Part shown: positions 44,661 to 54,288 of the stretch, piece by piece
Layout of the letters: the number at the start of each line of letters is the position of its first letter
How positions within the stretch are numbered: the stretch's first letter is position 1
From: Methylophaga sp.
GTDB taxonomy: Bacteria; Pseudomonadota; Gammaproteobacteria; Nitrosococcales; Methylophagaceae
DNA: 64,000 bases
Direction: 5' to 3'
NCBI GenBank assembly: GCA_002696735.1
Contig: NZSL01000010.1
Span: 106,983-170,982, forward strand
Translations under genes and position numbers: made by a program
Notes under the pieces: generated by a model
Seen by the model: only the letters and a program-made list of their open reading frames with translations
Database searches by the model: none
Told to the model about the DNA's origin: nothing

Positions 44661-45484
44661 GCAATTTCTCCATCAAATACATGTTGTGCTGGTCCGGTCA
44701 TCCATACGGAAGCATTTTCATCCGGCCAGCTGATTTCTAATGTGCCGCCCGGCAGTAAAACACTGACCTGACGTCCAAGTATCCCGCGACGAATTCCACT
44801 GACTACTGCCGCACAGGCCCCCGTTCCACAAGCCGTTGTCTCAGCAGAGCCACGTTCATACACCCGCAATTTAATATGCTCGTGATCTACCAGCTGCATA
44901 AAGCCGACATTGACCCGTTCCGGAAACTGCTGATGGTTTTCAATTTTAGGTCCCAATTCGCCGACAGGCGCGGTGGTCACATCATCGACCAATAAAACCG
45001 CATGGGGATTGCCCATTGATAATGCAGCAATTTCCACCTGACGTCCTGGTTCGACCACCAGCATATAGGTATTACTCTGCTCAACTACGTTAAATGGGAC
45101 TTGTTCAGGCGAGAAGCGGGGTTTTCCCATATCAACACAGACCTGACCATCGGCCTGCAAGGTGGGATAAATCACCCCGGAAGCCGTTTCAACTGCAATG
45201 GAATCTTTTGTGGTGAGGCCATTATCACGTACATATCTGGCAAAACAACGTGCGCCGTTACCGCATTGAGATACTTCCCCGCCATCAGCGTTAAAAATCC
45301 GATAACGAAAATCGACTTCGTTAAGGTCACTGTTTTCCACCAGCAATAACTGATCACAGCCGATACCGATATGTCGGTCCGCCATAAAACGAATTTGCTC
45401 AGTGGTCAGTTGCACAGACTGATTAATGGCATCAATCACCACAAAATCATTACCAAGGCCATGCATTTTGCTGAATTTCAACAT
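44636..45484 (-). CDS. dapF: Diaminopimelate epimerase
   Basis: A 282-residue PLP-independent racemase that makes meso-diaminopimelate from the LL form for lysine and peptidoglycan. The two catalytic cysteines are in [11 protein letters not shown] and [12 protein letters not shown]. The start at 45484 ([14 protein letters not shown]) matches the family N-terminus and follows the lysA stop by 4 nt; the longer frame inside lysA is not credible. Confidence 0.96.
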   Translation of the reverse strand: MLKFSKMHGLGNDFVVIDAINQSVQLTTEQIRFMADRHIGIGCDQLLLVENSDLNEVDFRYRIFNADGGEVSQCGNGARCFARYVRDNGLTTKDSIAVETASGVIYPTLQADGQVCVDMGKPRFSPEQVPFNVVEQSNTYMLVVEPGRQVEIAALSMGNPHAVLLVDDVTTAPVGELGPKIENHQQFPERVNVGFMQLVDHEHIKLRVYERGSAETTACGTGACAAVVSGIRRGILGRQVSVLLPGGTLEISWPDENASVWMTGPAQHVFDGEIAWATLNNL

Positions 45485-45488
45485 AGGA

Positions 45489-46742
45489 TTAATCCTGCAA
45501 TACCTGCTCACCTGCATAGAGGCTTTCAACCGACTCGCGTTGACGCGCCACATGCATATTTGTTCCATCGACCATAATTTCAGCGGCCCGCGGACGCGAG
45601 TTGTAATTGGAACTCATGGTAAAACCATACGCCCCAGCGGAGCGAATCGCCAGTAAATCTCCGCTTTGTATCGCCAGACTGCGATCCTTGCCTAAAAAGT
45701 CACCGGTTTCACAGACCGGACCGACAATATCAAAGTCCTGTTCAGCTTCATCCTGACGGGGTTTGACGGCTTCAATCGCCATCCATGATTGATACAATGC
45801 TGGGCGTAATAAATCATTCATCGCCGCATCGACAATAGCGAAGTTTTTGGCTTCTGTGGCTTTGATATATTCCACTTTCGTCAGCAACACACCGGCATTA
45901 CCAGCAATCGCCCGACCGGGTTCCAACATGATTTCCAGATCACGATCTTTTAATAAAGCCTGCATTGCTTTGGCATATTCAGCTGGAGTTGGCGGTTTTT
46001 CATCGCGATAACAAATCCCCAGTCCGCCGCCGATATCGAGATGTTTTATTTGAATGCCCTGCTCAGCCAACGCATCAATCAACGCCAGCACACGTTCCAG
46101 AGCATCAACGAAGGGGGAAACAGAGGTCAGTTGGGAGCCAATATGGCAATCCACACCAATCACTTGCAGATTCGGCAAAGAAGCTGCCTGCTGATACACC
46201 GCCAGCGCATCATCAATGGCAATGCCAAATTTGTTTTCTTTCAGGCCAGTGGAAATATATGGATGGGTTTGCGCATCGACATCCGGATTGACACGAATGG
46301 AAATCGGAGCCGTTTTTTCAAGACTGACGGCCACATCACTGATACGTTGCAACTCAGGGATCGATTCCACATTAAAACAGCGAATACCGGTTTTCAAAGC
46401 ATAACCAATTTCTTCAGCGGTTTTACCAACACCGGAAAACACTGTTTTCTCCGCTTGACCACCTGCTGCTATGACACGAGCCAATTCACCGGCAGACACA
46501 ATATCAAACCCTGATCCCAGTCTGGCAAGCACATTCAGGACCGCCAGATTAGAGTTAGCTTTGACCGCATAACAGACCAAATGCGGATAAGCACTGAATG
46601 CATCATCAAAGGCTTTCCAATGCTGTTCGAGTGCAGCTCTGGAATACACATAAGTAGGAGTGCCAAATTGCGCCGCCAAATCAATTAAAGATTGCTGCTC
46701 GGCATGCAACTCTCCATGTTTTTGAGTGAAATAATCCTGCAT
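45489..46742 (-). CDS. lysA: Diaminopimelate decarboxylase
   Basis: A 417-residue PLP enzyme of the alanine-racemase fold that decarboxylates meso-diaminopimelate to lysine. The PLP lysine lies in CYAVKANSN (about residue 61), the phosphate-binding glycines in [10 protein letters not shown] and the active-site Cys in GPVCETGDF. It follows lptM with the stop and start only 3 nt apart and precedes dapF. Confidence 0.96.
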   Translation of the reverse strand: MQDYFTQKHGELHAEQQSLIDLAAQFGTPTYVYSRAALEQHWKAFDDAFSAYPHLVCYAVKANSNLAVLNVLARLGSGFDIVSAGELARVIAAGGQAEKTVFSGVGKTAEEIGYALKTGIRCFNVESIPELQRISDVAVSLEKTAPISIRVNPDVDAQTHPYISTGLKENKFGIAIDDALAVYQQAASLPNLQVIGVDCHIGSQLTSVSPFVDALERVLALIDALAEQGIQIKHLDIGGGLGICYRDEKPPTPAEYAKAMQALLKDRDLEIMLEPGRAIAGNAGVLLTKVEYIKATEAKNFAIVDAAMNDLLRPALYQSWMAIEAVKPRQDEAEQDFDIVGPVCETGDFLGKDRSLAIQSGDLLAIRSAGAYGFTMSSNYNSRPRAAEIMVDGTNMHVARQRESVESLYAGEQVLQD

Positions 46743-46745
46743 TTT

Positions 46746-46874
46746 TTAGGCAACCTTCACAGTATTAGCGTTTCCTTCAGGCAGGTATAAATCACCCTTC
46801 AGGCCGCATGAGGTCAGTATTCCTATGGTACACAGGATGATCGCCAGAGTTTTCCAGCCAGAAATTTTTCGCAT
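46746..46874 (-). CDS. lptM: LPS-assembly lipoprotein LptM (YifL), 42 residues
   Basis: A short lipoprotein too small for most ORF cut-offs. The start at 46874 is preceded by GGGGAAG. The peptide has a basic N-terminus, a hydrophobic segment and the lipobox LTSC with Cys23, followed by GLKGDLYLP, the family signature. In E. coli LptM binds the LptD/LptE complex and helps disulfide formation in LptD. It heads the lptM-lysA-dapF-DUF484-xerC order, as in many gammaproteobacteria. Confidence 0.9.
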   Translation of the reverse strand: MRKISGWKTLAIILCTIGILTSCGLKGDLYLPEGNANTVKVA

Positions 46875-47019
46875 GATGTCTTCCCCGATGCTGTAAAGGC
46901 AGGCAGTATACACAGGAATACTGGCAACTGACCCACATTGGAAACTAGAATTTATTATTTAACTTACATATTATAAGTGCATTTAAAATTAGCTTTATAT
47001 TAAGGAATAGCGTCCTGTA

Positions 47020-48738
47020 ATGGCAAATATGACAGCACCAATCAGACTAAGCGGTCTTGCAAGACGACTTGTAAGTGAAGGGTTGCTGAGTGAGGAGCAG
47101 GCACAGACTGCTCAGGTTACGGCTAAACAGGCTTCACAATCCTTTGTGACCTATCTGGTAAATAACAAACTGCTTGATAGTGATGTTATCGGTGCCATTG
47201 CCTCTCAGGAATTTGGCGTTCCTTTATTTGACCTGGACAGTATGAATATGGAACTTGCGCCTACCAGCCTGTTCCAGGAAAAACTCATCCGTCAGCATAA
47301 TGCCCTACCGTTGTTTCAACGTGGTAAACGTCTTTATGTGGCCGTGTCCGATCCTACCAATCTTCAAGCCCTGGACGAATTCCAGTTCAACACTGCTCTG
47401 AATACTTACCCTGTTCTGGTCGATGAACAGAAATTATCCGTTACCATTGAAAAAGCACTGGATAACAAAAACCAGGTTCTGGATGATTTTGATGATGCTG
47501 AGCTTGATGATATTGATCTGGGTCCGGATGATGATGCTGATCGTGGAGCTGAACTCACTGAAAAAAATATCGATGACACTCCTGTTGTCAGATTTATCAA
47601 CGGTATTCTGACTCAGGCGATCAAAGCCGGTGCCTCGGATATTCACTTTGAACCCTACGAGAAAAAATACCGTGTTCGGGTGCGTATTGATGGCATCCTC
47701 CATGAAACCAAAACGGCACCCGTGGTGCTTGGCGGACGTATTGCTGCGCGGCTGAAAGTCCTGTCTAGAATGAATATTGCTGAACGTCGAGTACCCCAGG
47801 ATGGCCGGATGCGATTGAAAATTTCCAAATCGAAAGCCATCGATTTTCGTGTCAGCACCTGCCCGACCCTGTTCGGCGAAAAAATCGTACTGCGTATTCT
47901 GGATCCTACTAGCGCCCAACTAGGTATTGATGCATTGGGTTATGAGGAAGATCAGAAAAAAATCTTTCTTGAAACCATGCATAAACCCTATGGCATGGTG
48001 CTAGTCACTGGTCCAACAGGTAGTGGTAAAACCGTTTCCTTGTATACCGCTTTAAATATTCTCAACACTGACGATCGAAATATCTCTACAGCAGAAGACC
48101 CTGCAGAGATAAATCTGCCAGGTATCAATCAGGTCAATGTACATCCGCAGATCGGGCTGGGGTTTACTGAATGTTTAAGAGCCTTCTTACGTCAGGATCC
48201 TGACGTAATCATGGTGGGTGAGATCCGCGATCTGGAAACCGCTGAAATTGCCATTAAAGCTGCGCAGACTGGTCATATGGTGTTTTCAACGCTACATACC
48301 AATGACGCTCCACAAACATTGACCCGCCTCGCCAATATGGGTGTACCAGCATTTAACATTGCTTCTGCAGTAACGTTGATTATTGCCCAGCGTCTGGCGC
48401 GTCGCCTGTGTCAGCATTGTAAAACTGTGGAACCGTTACCAAAAGAAACGCTGATCGAAGAAGGTTACACACCGGAGCAAATTGCGACAGATTTCAAAGT
48501 TTACCGTGCTGTAGGTTGCGATCAATGCACCGAGGGGTATAAAGGTCGTGTTGGTATCTATCAGGTAATGCCAGTTTCGGATGCAATGGGGAGAATGATT
48601 ATGGAAGGCGGTAACTCCATGCAACTGGCGGATCAGGCAAAAGCTGAGGGTATTGCAGATTTACGGGCTTCCGGTTTGAAAAAAGTCATGGCCGGATTAA
48701 CCAGCTTGGAAGAGATTAACCGCGTCATTAAGGAATAA
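47020..48738 (+). CDS. pilB: Type IVa pilus assembly ATPase PilB
   Basis: A 572-residue hexameric ATPase that powers pilus extension. An N-terminal MshEN/GSPII_E_N-type domain (about 1-150) and an acidic linker are followed by the ATPase core with Walker A GPTGSGKTVSLYTA, the Asp box, Walker B IMVGEIRDLETAEIA, the His box STLHTNDAPQTL and the zinc tetra-cysteine CQHC...CDQC. It starts a pilB-pilC-pilD block; the major pilin gene pilA is not in the window. Confidence 0.96.
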   Translation: MANMTAPIRLSGLARRLVSEGLLSEEQAQTAQVTAKQASQSFVTYLVNNKLLDSDVIGAIASQEFGVPLFDLDSMNMELAPTSLFQEKLIRQHNALPLFQRGKRLYVAVSDPTNLQALDEFQFNTALNTYPVLVDEQKLSVTIEKALDNKNQVLDDFDDAELDDIDLGPDDDADRGAELTEKNIDDTPVVRFINGILTQAIKAGASDIHFEPYEKKYRVRVRIDGILHETKTAPVVLGGRIAARLKVLSRMNIAERRVPQDGRMRLKISKSKAIDFRVSTCPTLFGEKIVLRILDPTSAQLGIDALGYEEDQKKIFLETMHKPYGMVLVTGPTGSGKTVSLYTALNILNTDDRNISTAEDPAEINLPGINQVNVHPQIGLGFTECLRAFLRQDPDVIMVGEIRDLETAEIAIKAAQTGHMVFSTLHTNDAPQTLTRLANMGVPAFNIASAVTLIIAQRLARRLCQHCKTVEPLPKETLIEEGYTPEQIATDFKVYRAVGCDQCTEGYKGRVGIYQVMPVSDAMGRMIMEGGNSMQLADQAKAEGIADLRASGLKKVMAGLTSLEEINRVIKE

Positions 48739-48741
48739 ACC

Positions 48742-49989
48742 GTGGCCACAGCAGCTAAAGCTAAACTTAAACCTAAAAAAGCCGAATTACCGACCCTGTT
48801 TATCTGGCAAGGAACAAATAAAGCCGGCCGCAAGGTTAAAGGTGAACAGGCCGGTGAAAGTATTCAGGCCGTTCGCGCAGATTTACGTCGTCAAGGTATT
48901 ATGCCGGACAAAGTACGTCGTAAACCCAAGGATTTATTTGCTCCACGCAAACCCAAAATCAAACCGGCTCACATAGCCATCTTCAGCAGAATGCTGGCCA
49001 CCATGATGTCTTCGGGTGTGCCGATGATGCAATCACTGCAAATTATTGGCGAAGGCCATGAAAATGCCAGTATGCAGGAAATGATTCTGGCAATTAAAGC
49101 CGATGTTGAATCAGGCACCAGTCTGGCGGAGTCATTAGCGAAATTCCCATTATATTTTGATGATCTGTATATCAGTCTTATCAACGCCGGTGAACAGTCC
49201 GGTACGCTGGAAGCCTTATTGCACGAGATCGCGACATATCAGGAAAAGACTGAAGCACTGAAATCGAAGATTAAAAAAGCGCTTGTTTATCCAACTGCCA
49301 TTATGGTGGTGGCTTTTATCGTGACGGCGATTTTGATGATCTTTGTTATCCCACAGTTCCAGGCTTTGTTTACCGGGTTTGGTGCGGACCTGCCTGGCCT
49401 CACTAAAATGGTCATCAGCATTTCCCAGGTATTTCAGGATTACTGGTGGTTAATTTTTGGCAGCATCATTGGCTCGGTGATGGGCTTTATGGCAGCAAGA
49501 CGCCGCTCTCGCAAGGTTCAGCATTTTATGGATCGTATGTTATTAAAACTGCCTGTTATTGGTGATGTATTAACAAAAGGTGCAATTGCCCGTTTTGCTC
49601 GCACATTTTCAGTTATGTTCAAAGCCGGTGTACCAATGGTGGAAGCGATGACCTCGGTAGCAGGCGCCACGGGGAATATCGTCTATAACGAAGCCACTTT
49701 GGAAATGCGTGATGATGTCTCAACCGGTACCCAATTAAATAAAGCCATGACCGATACCGAGCTGTTTCCCAATATGGTGATTCAGATGGTTTCCATCGGT
49801 GAAGAATCGGGTTCTTTGGATGCGATGCTGGCGAAAGTCGCAGATTTTTTCGAACGTGAAGTCGATGATGCTGTTGATAATATGACCGCGTTGATGGAAC
49901 CGTTTATCATGGCCTTCCTGGGTGTATTGATCGGTACACTGGTTATTGCCATGTACTTGCCGATTTTCAAACTCGGCGCTGTCGTTTAA
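48742..49989 (+). CDS. pilC: Type IV pilus inner-membrane platform protein PilC
   Basis: A 415-residue GspF/PilC-family protein with two cytoplasmic T2SSF domains (around 75-200 and 280-400) and three membrane segments. The repeated helix ends FSRMLATMMSSGVPMMQSL and FARTFSVMFKAGVPMVEAM are the family signature. The start is a GTG 3 nt after the pilB stop. PilC links the ATPases to the pilus base. Confidence 0.96.
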   Translation: MATAAKAKLKPKKAELPTLFIWQGTNKAGRKVKGEQAGESIQAVRADLRRQGIMPDKVRRKPKDLFAPRKPKIKPAHIAIFSRMLATMMSSGVPMMQSLQIIGEGHENASMQEMILAIKADVESGTSLAESLAKFPLYFDDLYISLINAGEQSGTLEALLHEIATYQEKTEALKSKIKKALVYPTAIMVVAFIVTAILMIFVIPQFQALFTGFGADLPGLTKMVISISQVFQDYWWLIFGSIIGSVMGFMAARRRSRKVQHFMDRMLLKLPVIGDVLTKGAIARFARTFSVMFKAGVPMVEAMTSVAGATGNIVYNEATLEMRDDVSTGTQLNKAMTDTELFPNMVIQMVSIGEESGSLDAMLAKVADFFEREVDDAVDNMTALMEPFIMAFLGVLIGTLVIAMYLPIFKLGAVV

Positions 49990-49993
49990 TCCT

Positions 49994-50863
49994 ATGTCGC
50001 TAATTTATCTGCTGGAAACCTCCAGCATTTTTTTTATTGCCAGTATTTTCATTCTGGGATTACTGGTCGGCAGCTTTCTCAATGTAGTCATTCACCGACT
50101 GCCGCTGATGATGCAGCGTGAGTGGGCCCAACAGTGCCATGAATTGATTGGAACATCTGAACCTGAGACAGATGAACTTACGTTAAGCAAACCGCGTTCT
50201 CGCTGTCCGCATTGCGGTCATGCGATTACTGCATTGGAAAATATTCCGGTAATCAGTTATCTCGCTCTGAAAGGTCGTTGCAAGGAATGCAAAGCGTCAA
50301 TATCCAAACGCTATCCGCTGATCGAATTATTCACTGCAGTGATCTCTGCGGTGGTGGCATGGCACTTTGGTTTCAGCATTGCCGTAGTAGGTGCATTACT
50401 GTTGAGTTGGGCTCTGCTCGCTTTGACCTTTATCGATGTTGATCATCAACTGTTGCCAGACAGCATTACTTTACCCTTATTGTGGTTAGGTCTCAGCTTT
50501 AACCTGTTTGCTACCTATACCGATATTAGCTCTGCCGTTATTGGTGCCATTGCCGGTTATCTGGCGCTCTGGCTGGTGTATCACGCCTTTCGTTTGGTCA
50601 CAGGTAAGGAAGGCATGGGCTATGGCGATTTTAAGCTGCTGGCAGCCTTGGGAGCCTGGATGGGTTGGCAGGCATTGCCAATGATTATTTTATTATCCTC
50701 TTTAGTCGGTGCAGTGGTTGGTATCAGCCTGATTTTGTTAAAACAACAGCATCGGGATATTCCTATTCCTTTTGGTCCTTATCTGGCAGCAGCCGGCTGG
50801 CTGGCGCTGATATGGGGCGACACTCTGAGTACTGCATATCTGAATTGGAGCGGATTAAGCTGA
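49994..50863 (+). CDS. pilD: Prepilin peptidase PilD
   Basis: A 289-residue polytopic aspartyl protease that cleaves prepilins and N-methylates the new N-terminus. The cytoplasmic zinc-binding pairs CPHC and CKEC and the two catalytic Asp sites FIDVDHQLLPD and GMGYGDFKLLAALGAW are present. The start at 49994 gives the family N-terminus, 4 nt after pilC; the longer frame lies inside pilC. Confidence 0.96.
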   Translation: MSLIYLLETSSIFFIASIFILGLLVGSFLNVVIHRLPLMMQREWAQQCHELIGTSEPETDELTLSKPRSRCPHCGHAITALENIPVISYLALKGRCKECKASISKRYPLIELFTAVISAVVAWHFGFSIAVVGALLLSWALLALTFIDVDHQLLPDSITLPLLWLGLSFNLFATYTDISSAVIGAIAGYLALWLVYHAFRLVTGKEGMGYGDFKLLAALGAWMGWQALPMIILLSSLVGAVVGISLILLKQQHRDIPIPFGPYLAAAGWLALIWGDTLSTAYLNWSGLS

Positions 50864-50864
50864 G

Positions 50865-51473
50865 ATGGTGTTTCGGGTTGGCCTAACCGGCGGCATTGCA
50901 TCAGGCAAATCAACTGTCTCAACATTATTTGCAGATCTGGGCGTTACTGTTATTGATGCTGATATTATTGCTCGCGAACTGAGCCAGCCTGGTACAACCC
51001 AATACCAGAAAATTGTTGAGCAGTTTGGCAAACATTACGTACTTGCAGGTGGTCAGTTAAACCGACCAGCATTACGTAAGATGCTGTTCTCGGATGCTGC
51101 AGCCAAAAAAACGCTTGAACAGATCCTGCATCCAGCAATTCGCCAACAACTGTTACAACAGGCAGCAAATGCCAAAGGCCGTTACTGTATTCTCAGTGTA
51201 CCGTTGTTAGTTGAAGCCAAGATGCAGTCGTGCGTGGATCGTATTTTGGTCGTTGATGTGGATTACCAAACTCAACTAACCCGTCTGCAAATCCGAGACA
51301 ATCTAACCATTGAAGAAGCTGCTCAACATCTTGCGGCTCAATCAAACCGCGAACAGCGATTGCAATGTGCTCACGATATCATCGACAATAGTGATGGAAT
51401 TGAAAAATTGAAATTTCAGGTTACTCAACTGCATGCGTTATATTGTCAGCTGGCAGAGACGACGCAAAATTAA
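50865..51473 (+). CDS. coaE: Dephospho-CoA kinase
   Basis: A 202-residue P-loop kinase that phosphorylates the ribose 3'-OH of dephospho-CoA, the last step of coenzyme A synthesis. The P-loop GLTGGIASGKST and the substrate-binding DADIIAREL are at the N-terminus, with LSVPLLVEAKM further on. It starts 1 nt after the pilD stop, the standard pilD-coaE arrangement. Confidence 0.96.
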   Translation: MVFRVGLTGGIASGKSTVSTLFADLGVTVIDADIIARELSQPGTTQYQKIVEQFGKHYVLAGGQLNRPALRKMLFSDAAAKKTLEQILHPAIRQQLLQQAANAKGRYCILSVPLLVEAKMQSCVDRILVVDVDYQTQLTRLQIRDNLTIEEAAQHLAAQSNREQRLQCAHDIIDNSDGIEKLKFQVTQLHALYCQLAETTQN

Positions 51474-51517
51474 TCCTGGTCATCAAGCTGACCTTATGTA
51501 AATGATAAAAACACACT

Positions 51518-52288
51518 ATGTCCGACGTTATCACATACGAACAACCACTGAATGAACGCATAAGAACATTCCTGAGATTGGAATTTCTGTTGGCGCGCGT
51601 GGATTATGCCATTCAGCATGATGATGAAATGAGTCATCGTGAAGCCATTGATGCCATGTTGAGTATGTTGCAGGTATTTGAGCGTGGCGATATGAAGTCC
51701 GAAGTGACCAAGGAAGTTGAACGGCTGATTACCAATTTGTCAGCGTTGGAAAACTCGCCCGGTGTTGATAAAGACACATTGGATGCATTACTTGCAGAGT
51801 TGGACCAGACACTCGATGCCTTGCAGATTCGTAAAACGTCCATTGGTCAGGTTTTAAAAGAAAATGAATTTCTTTACAGCATCCGTCAGCGATCCAGCAT
51901 TGCCGGCGGCACCTGTGATTTTGATTTACCTGCCTACCATTACTGGTTACAACATTCCTCTGTTGAACAACGCCAGCAACAATTAAATTACTGGCTGGAA
52001 CAGTTTGTAGCAGTACGCGGAGCGATTAATATTTCGCTGCAACTGATTCGTGGCAGTGCCGGTTTCAGCGGTGCTCAAGCAGAGAAGGGATTTTATCAAC
52101 GCAGCCTGGACAGTAATCTGCCAACCCAGTTAATTCGGGTTCGTATTCCGTCAAGCACGCCTTATTACCCGGAAATAAGTGGTGGCAAACATCGTTTCAC
52201 GGTGCGGTTTATGACGTTTGATATTAATCAACGCCCCCAACAAATTAATGATGATGCGGATTTTCAGCTTAGCTGTTGCACGATGTAA
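51518..52288 (+). CDS. zapD: Cell division protein ZapD
   Basis: A 256-residue FtsZ-associated protein that cross-links FtsZ protofilaments at the Z-ring. It begins YEQPLNERIRTFLRLEFL, the family hallmark, and has the conserved ISLQLIRGSA and FTVRFM blocks. It lies between coaE and yacG, as in many gammaproteobacteria. Confidence 0.95.
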   Translation: MSDVITYEQPLNERIRTFLRLEFLLARVDYAIQHDDEMSHREAIDAMLSMLQVFERGDMKSEVTKEVERLITNLSALENSPGVDKDTLDALLAELDQTLDALQIRKTSIGQVLKENEFLYSIRQRSSIAGGTCDFDLPAYHYWLQHSSVEQRQQQLNYWLEQFVAVRGAINISLQLIRGSAGFSGAQAEKGFYQRSLDSNLPTQLIRVRIPSSTPYYPEISGGKHRFTVRFMTFDINQRPQQINDDADFQLSCCTM

Positions 52289-52290
52289 TT

Positions 52291-52476
52291 ATGGTATTGA
52301 AAGTAAATTGTCCCCAATGTGGACGTAAAGTTGAATGGATTGATGACAACAAATGGAAGCCGTTCTGCTGTGAGCGCTGTAAATTAATTGACTTGGGTGA
52401 ATGGGCAGCGGGAAATCACCGCATACCTGGAGAGCCGGTTATTGATCCTGAAGACGATCCCAACTCATTTCATTAA
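52291..52476 (+). CDS. yacG: DNA gyrase inhibitor YacG (zinc protein)
   Basis: A 61-residue protein with a four-cysteine zinc site (CPQC and CCERCK) and the family's KLIDLGEWA, followed by an acidic tail. In E. coli YacG binds GyrB and blocks DNA binding by gyrase. The start at 52291 is 2 nt after the zapD stop; the longer frame overlaps zapD. Confidence 0.94.
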   Translation: MVLKVNCPQCGRKVEWIDDNKWKPFCCERCKLIDLGEWAAGNHRIPGEPVIDPEDDPNSFH

Positions 52477-52531
52477 CGATTGCTGTTGCTCAGCATTAAC
52501 CACCTGCCAGCCTGTAAACGAGCACTAGTTG

Positions 52532-52936
52532 CTAAACAAGGTAGAGATTAGTTAACCGCTCAATAATCTGCATATTTGCAGCGGGAAATTCCCTTACCGA
52601 TAATTCAGCTAATGGACACCACACTAATGGCTGTCCTTCCTTGCCCGTTGCGTCACCGGAAAACTCGGTCACTAACCAGACATCAAGCTCAACCTGCAAT
52701 TCTGGATAGTCATGAACGATCTGCATTAAAGGTTCAGCCTGCTCAACCTGTAAACCCACCTCTTCGTAAATCTCCCGTTGCACAGCTTCTAACCGGGTTT
52801 CATTGGCTTCACGCTTACCGCCAGGAAATTCCCACAGATCACCTTGATGCTGATGCGCATGACGGCGTGCAATTAAAACCTGTTCATCATTATTAACAAT
52901 AATCGCGACAGCGACTTGTAGACGTTTTTTCATCAA
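52532..52936 (-). CDS. mutT: 8-oxo-dGTP diphosphatase MutT
   Basis: A 134-residue Nudix hydrolase that removes 8-oxo-dGTP from the nucleotide pool. The Nudix box is complete: GGKREANE, seven residues, then REIYEEVGL. The N-terminal VAIIVNNDEQVLIARR matches MutT. It is directly downstream of the zinc-finger gene and convergent with yacG. Confidence 0.9.
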   Translation of the reverse strand: MMKKRLQVAVAIIVNNDEQVLIARRHAHQHQGDLWEFPGGKREANETRLEAVQREIYEEVGLQVEQAEPLMQIVHDYPELQVELDVWLVTEFSGDATGKEGQPLVWCPLAELSVREFPAANMQIIERLTNLYLV

Positions 52937-53122
52937 TCAATTTTTCAATACGAATAGCGTGCCGCAGTATGGACACAGCACTTCACCATGACTTTTGATT
53001 TCAAGATATACCCGTGGATGGGCATTCCATGCCGGCATATCCGGCATGGGACAACTAATGGGTAAATCTTTTTTGCTCACTTCATAGCGTCGCTGTGTAC
53101 AGGCTTGTTTGCTCTCTGACAT
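52937..53122 (-). CDS. Small zinc-finger (zf-CHCC) protein
   Basis: A 61-residue protein with PISCPMPD, HPRVYLEI and the C-terminal LCPYCGTLFVL. This is the zf-CHCC pattern, related to the zinc subunit NDUFS6 of complex I. Its role in bacteria is unknown. It sits between nadA and mutT in the same direction, abutting the mutT start. Confidence 0.85.
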   Translation of the reverse strand: MSESKQACTQRRYEVSKKDLPISCPMPDMPAWNAHPRVYLEIKSHGEVLCPYCGTLFVLKN

Positions 53123-53139
53123 AACGCGCTACTCCTGAA

Positions 53140-54252
53140 TTAAATTGGTAAGGCGAGCATCCGATCCAGCGCCAGTTTGGCTTCTTTGGCAGTCACCGGA
53201 TCCACTGACACCTGATTCACCACATGACCTTCCACCAGGTTTTCCAATACCCATAACAAATGCTGCGGATCAACACGGAACATCGTTGAACACATACAGA
53301 CAGTGGGCGACATAAAATGCACCGATTTACCCTGGTCCTGGAAACGTTCATGTAAACGGTTCACCAGATTCAATTCGGTACCCACCAACCAGCGCGTGTT
53401 AGGTTCACTGTTGGCGATCGTGTTCACTATATATTCAGTGGAACCGACATAATCTGACTTCTGACAGACTTCAAAACTGCACTCAGGATGAGAGATGACT
53501 TTGGTTTCCGGATATTTTTCCAGAAAGTTATCAATTTGTTGTGGTTGAAACATCTGGTGAACTGAACAGAAACCTTTCCATAAAATGATTTTAGCTTTTT
53601 TCAATGCTTCCGGCGTCAAACCGCCAAGAGGCTTATCAAAATCCCAAACGACCATTTCTTCGAGTGGAATACCCATTTTATAACCGGTATTACGACCAAG
53701 GTGTTGATCGGGGAAAAACAGGACCTTTTCGCGCTGAGCAAATGCCCAATCCAAAACATGGGGGGCATTGGTTGACGTACAGACAATGCCACCATGTTTG
53801 CCACAGAAGGATTTCAGATCTGCAGCGGAATTGATGTAAGTGATTGGCGTGATCATCTCATCTGGATCAAGTACTTCACTCATTTCCTGCCAAGCGCGAT
53901 CAACATTTACTCGATTCGCCATATCCGCCATAGAACAACCAGCCGCCAGATCGGGCAAAATCGCGATTTGATCAGGACGGGAAAGAATGTCCGCTACTTC
54001 CGCCATAAAATGCACGCCGCAAAACACGATGTACTGAGCGTCTGATTCGGCAGCATTGCGTGACAGTTTTAGCGAATCACCTGAAAAATCCGCATGTTTG
54101 AAAACTTCATTACGCTGGTAGTGATGCCCCAGAATAACCAAATCATCGCCCAATTTCTGTTTAGCGGCAGCTATACGTTGATCGCATGCCTCATCATCAA
54201 TTGAGAAGTATTGTTCAAACGGGATTGCCGTTGTTGCTAGTTTTGTAGCCAC
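53140..54252 (-). CDS. nadA: Quinolinate synthase A
   Basis: A 370-residue [4Fe-4S] enzyme that condenses iminoaspartate with dihydroxyacetone phosphate to quinolinate for NAD. Ligand cysteines are visible in YIVFCGVHFMAEVAD, VCTSTNAPH and HPECSFEVCQ. The fold's three pseudo-repeats and length match the long NadA form. It lies downstream of aspS. Confidence 0.96.
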   Translation of the reverse strand: MATKLATTAIPFEQYFSIDDEACDQRIAAAKQKLGDDLVILGHHYQRNEVFKHADFSGDSLKLSRNAAESDAQYIVFCGVHFMAEVADILSRPDQIAILPDLAAGCSMADMANRVNVDRAWQEMSEVLDPDEMITPITYINSAADLKSFCGKHGGIVCTSTNAPHVLDWAFAQREKVLFFPDQHLGRNTGYKMGIPLEEMVVWDFDKPLGGLTPEALKKAKIILWKGFCSVHQMFQPQQIDNFLEKYPETKVISHPECSFEVCQKSDYVGSTEYIVNTIANSEPNTRWLVGTELNLVNRLHERFQDQGKSVHFMSPTVCMCSTMFRVDPQHLLWVLENLVEGHVVNQVSVDPVTAKEAKLALDRMLALPI

Positions 54253-54288
54253 TTCGCTTTCCTCTTAAATCCGCTATTGCTTTTTTGC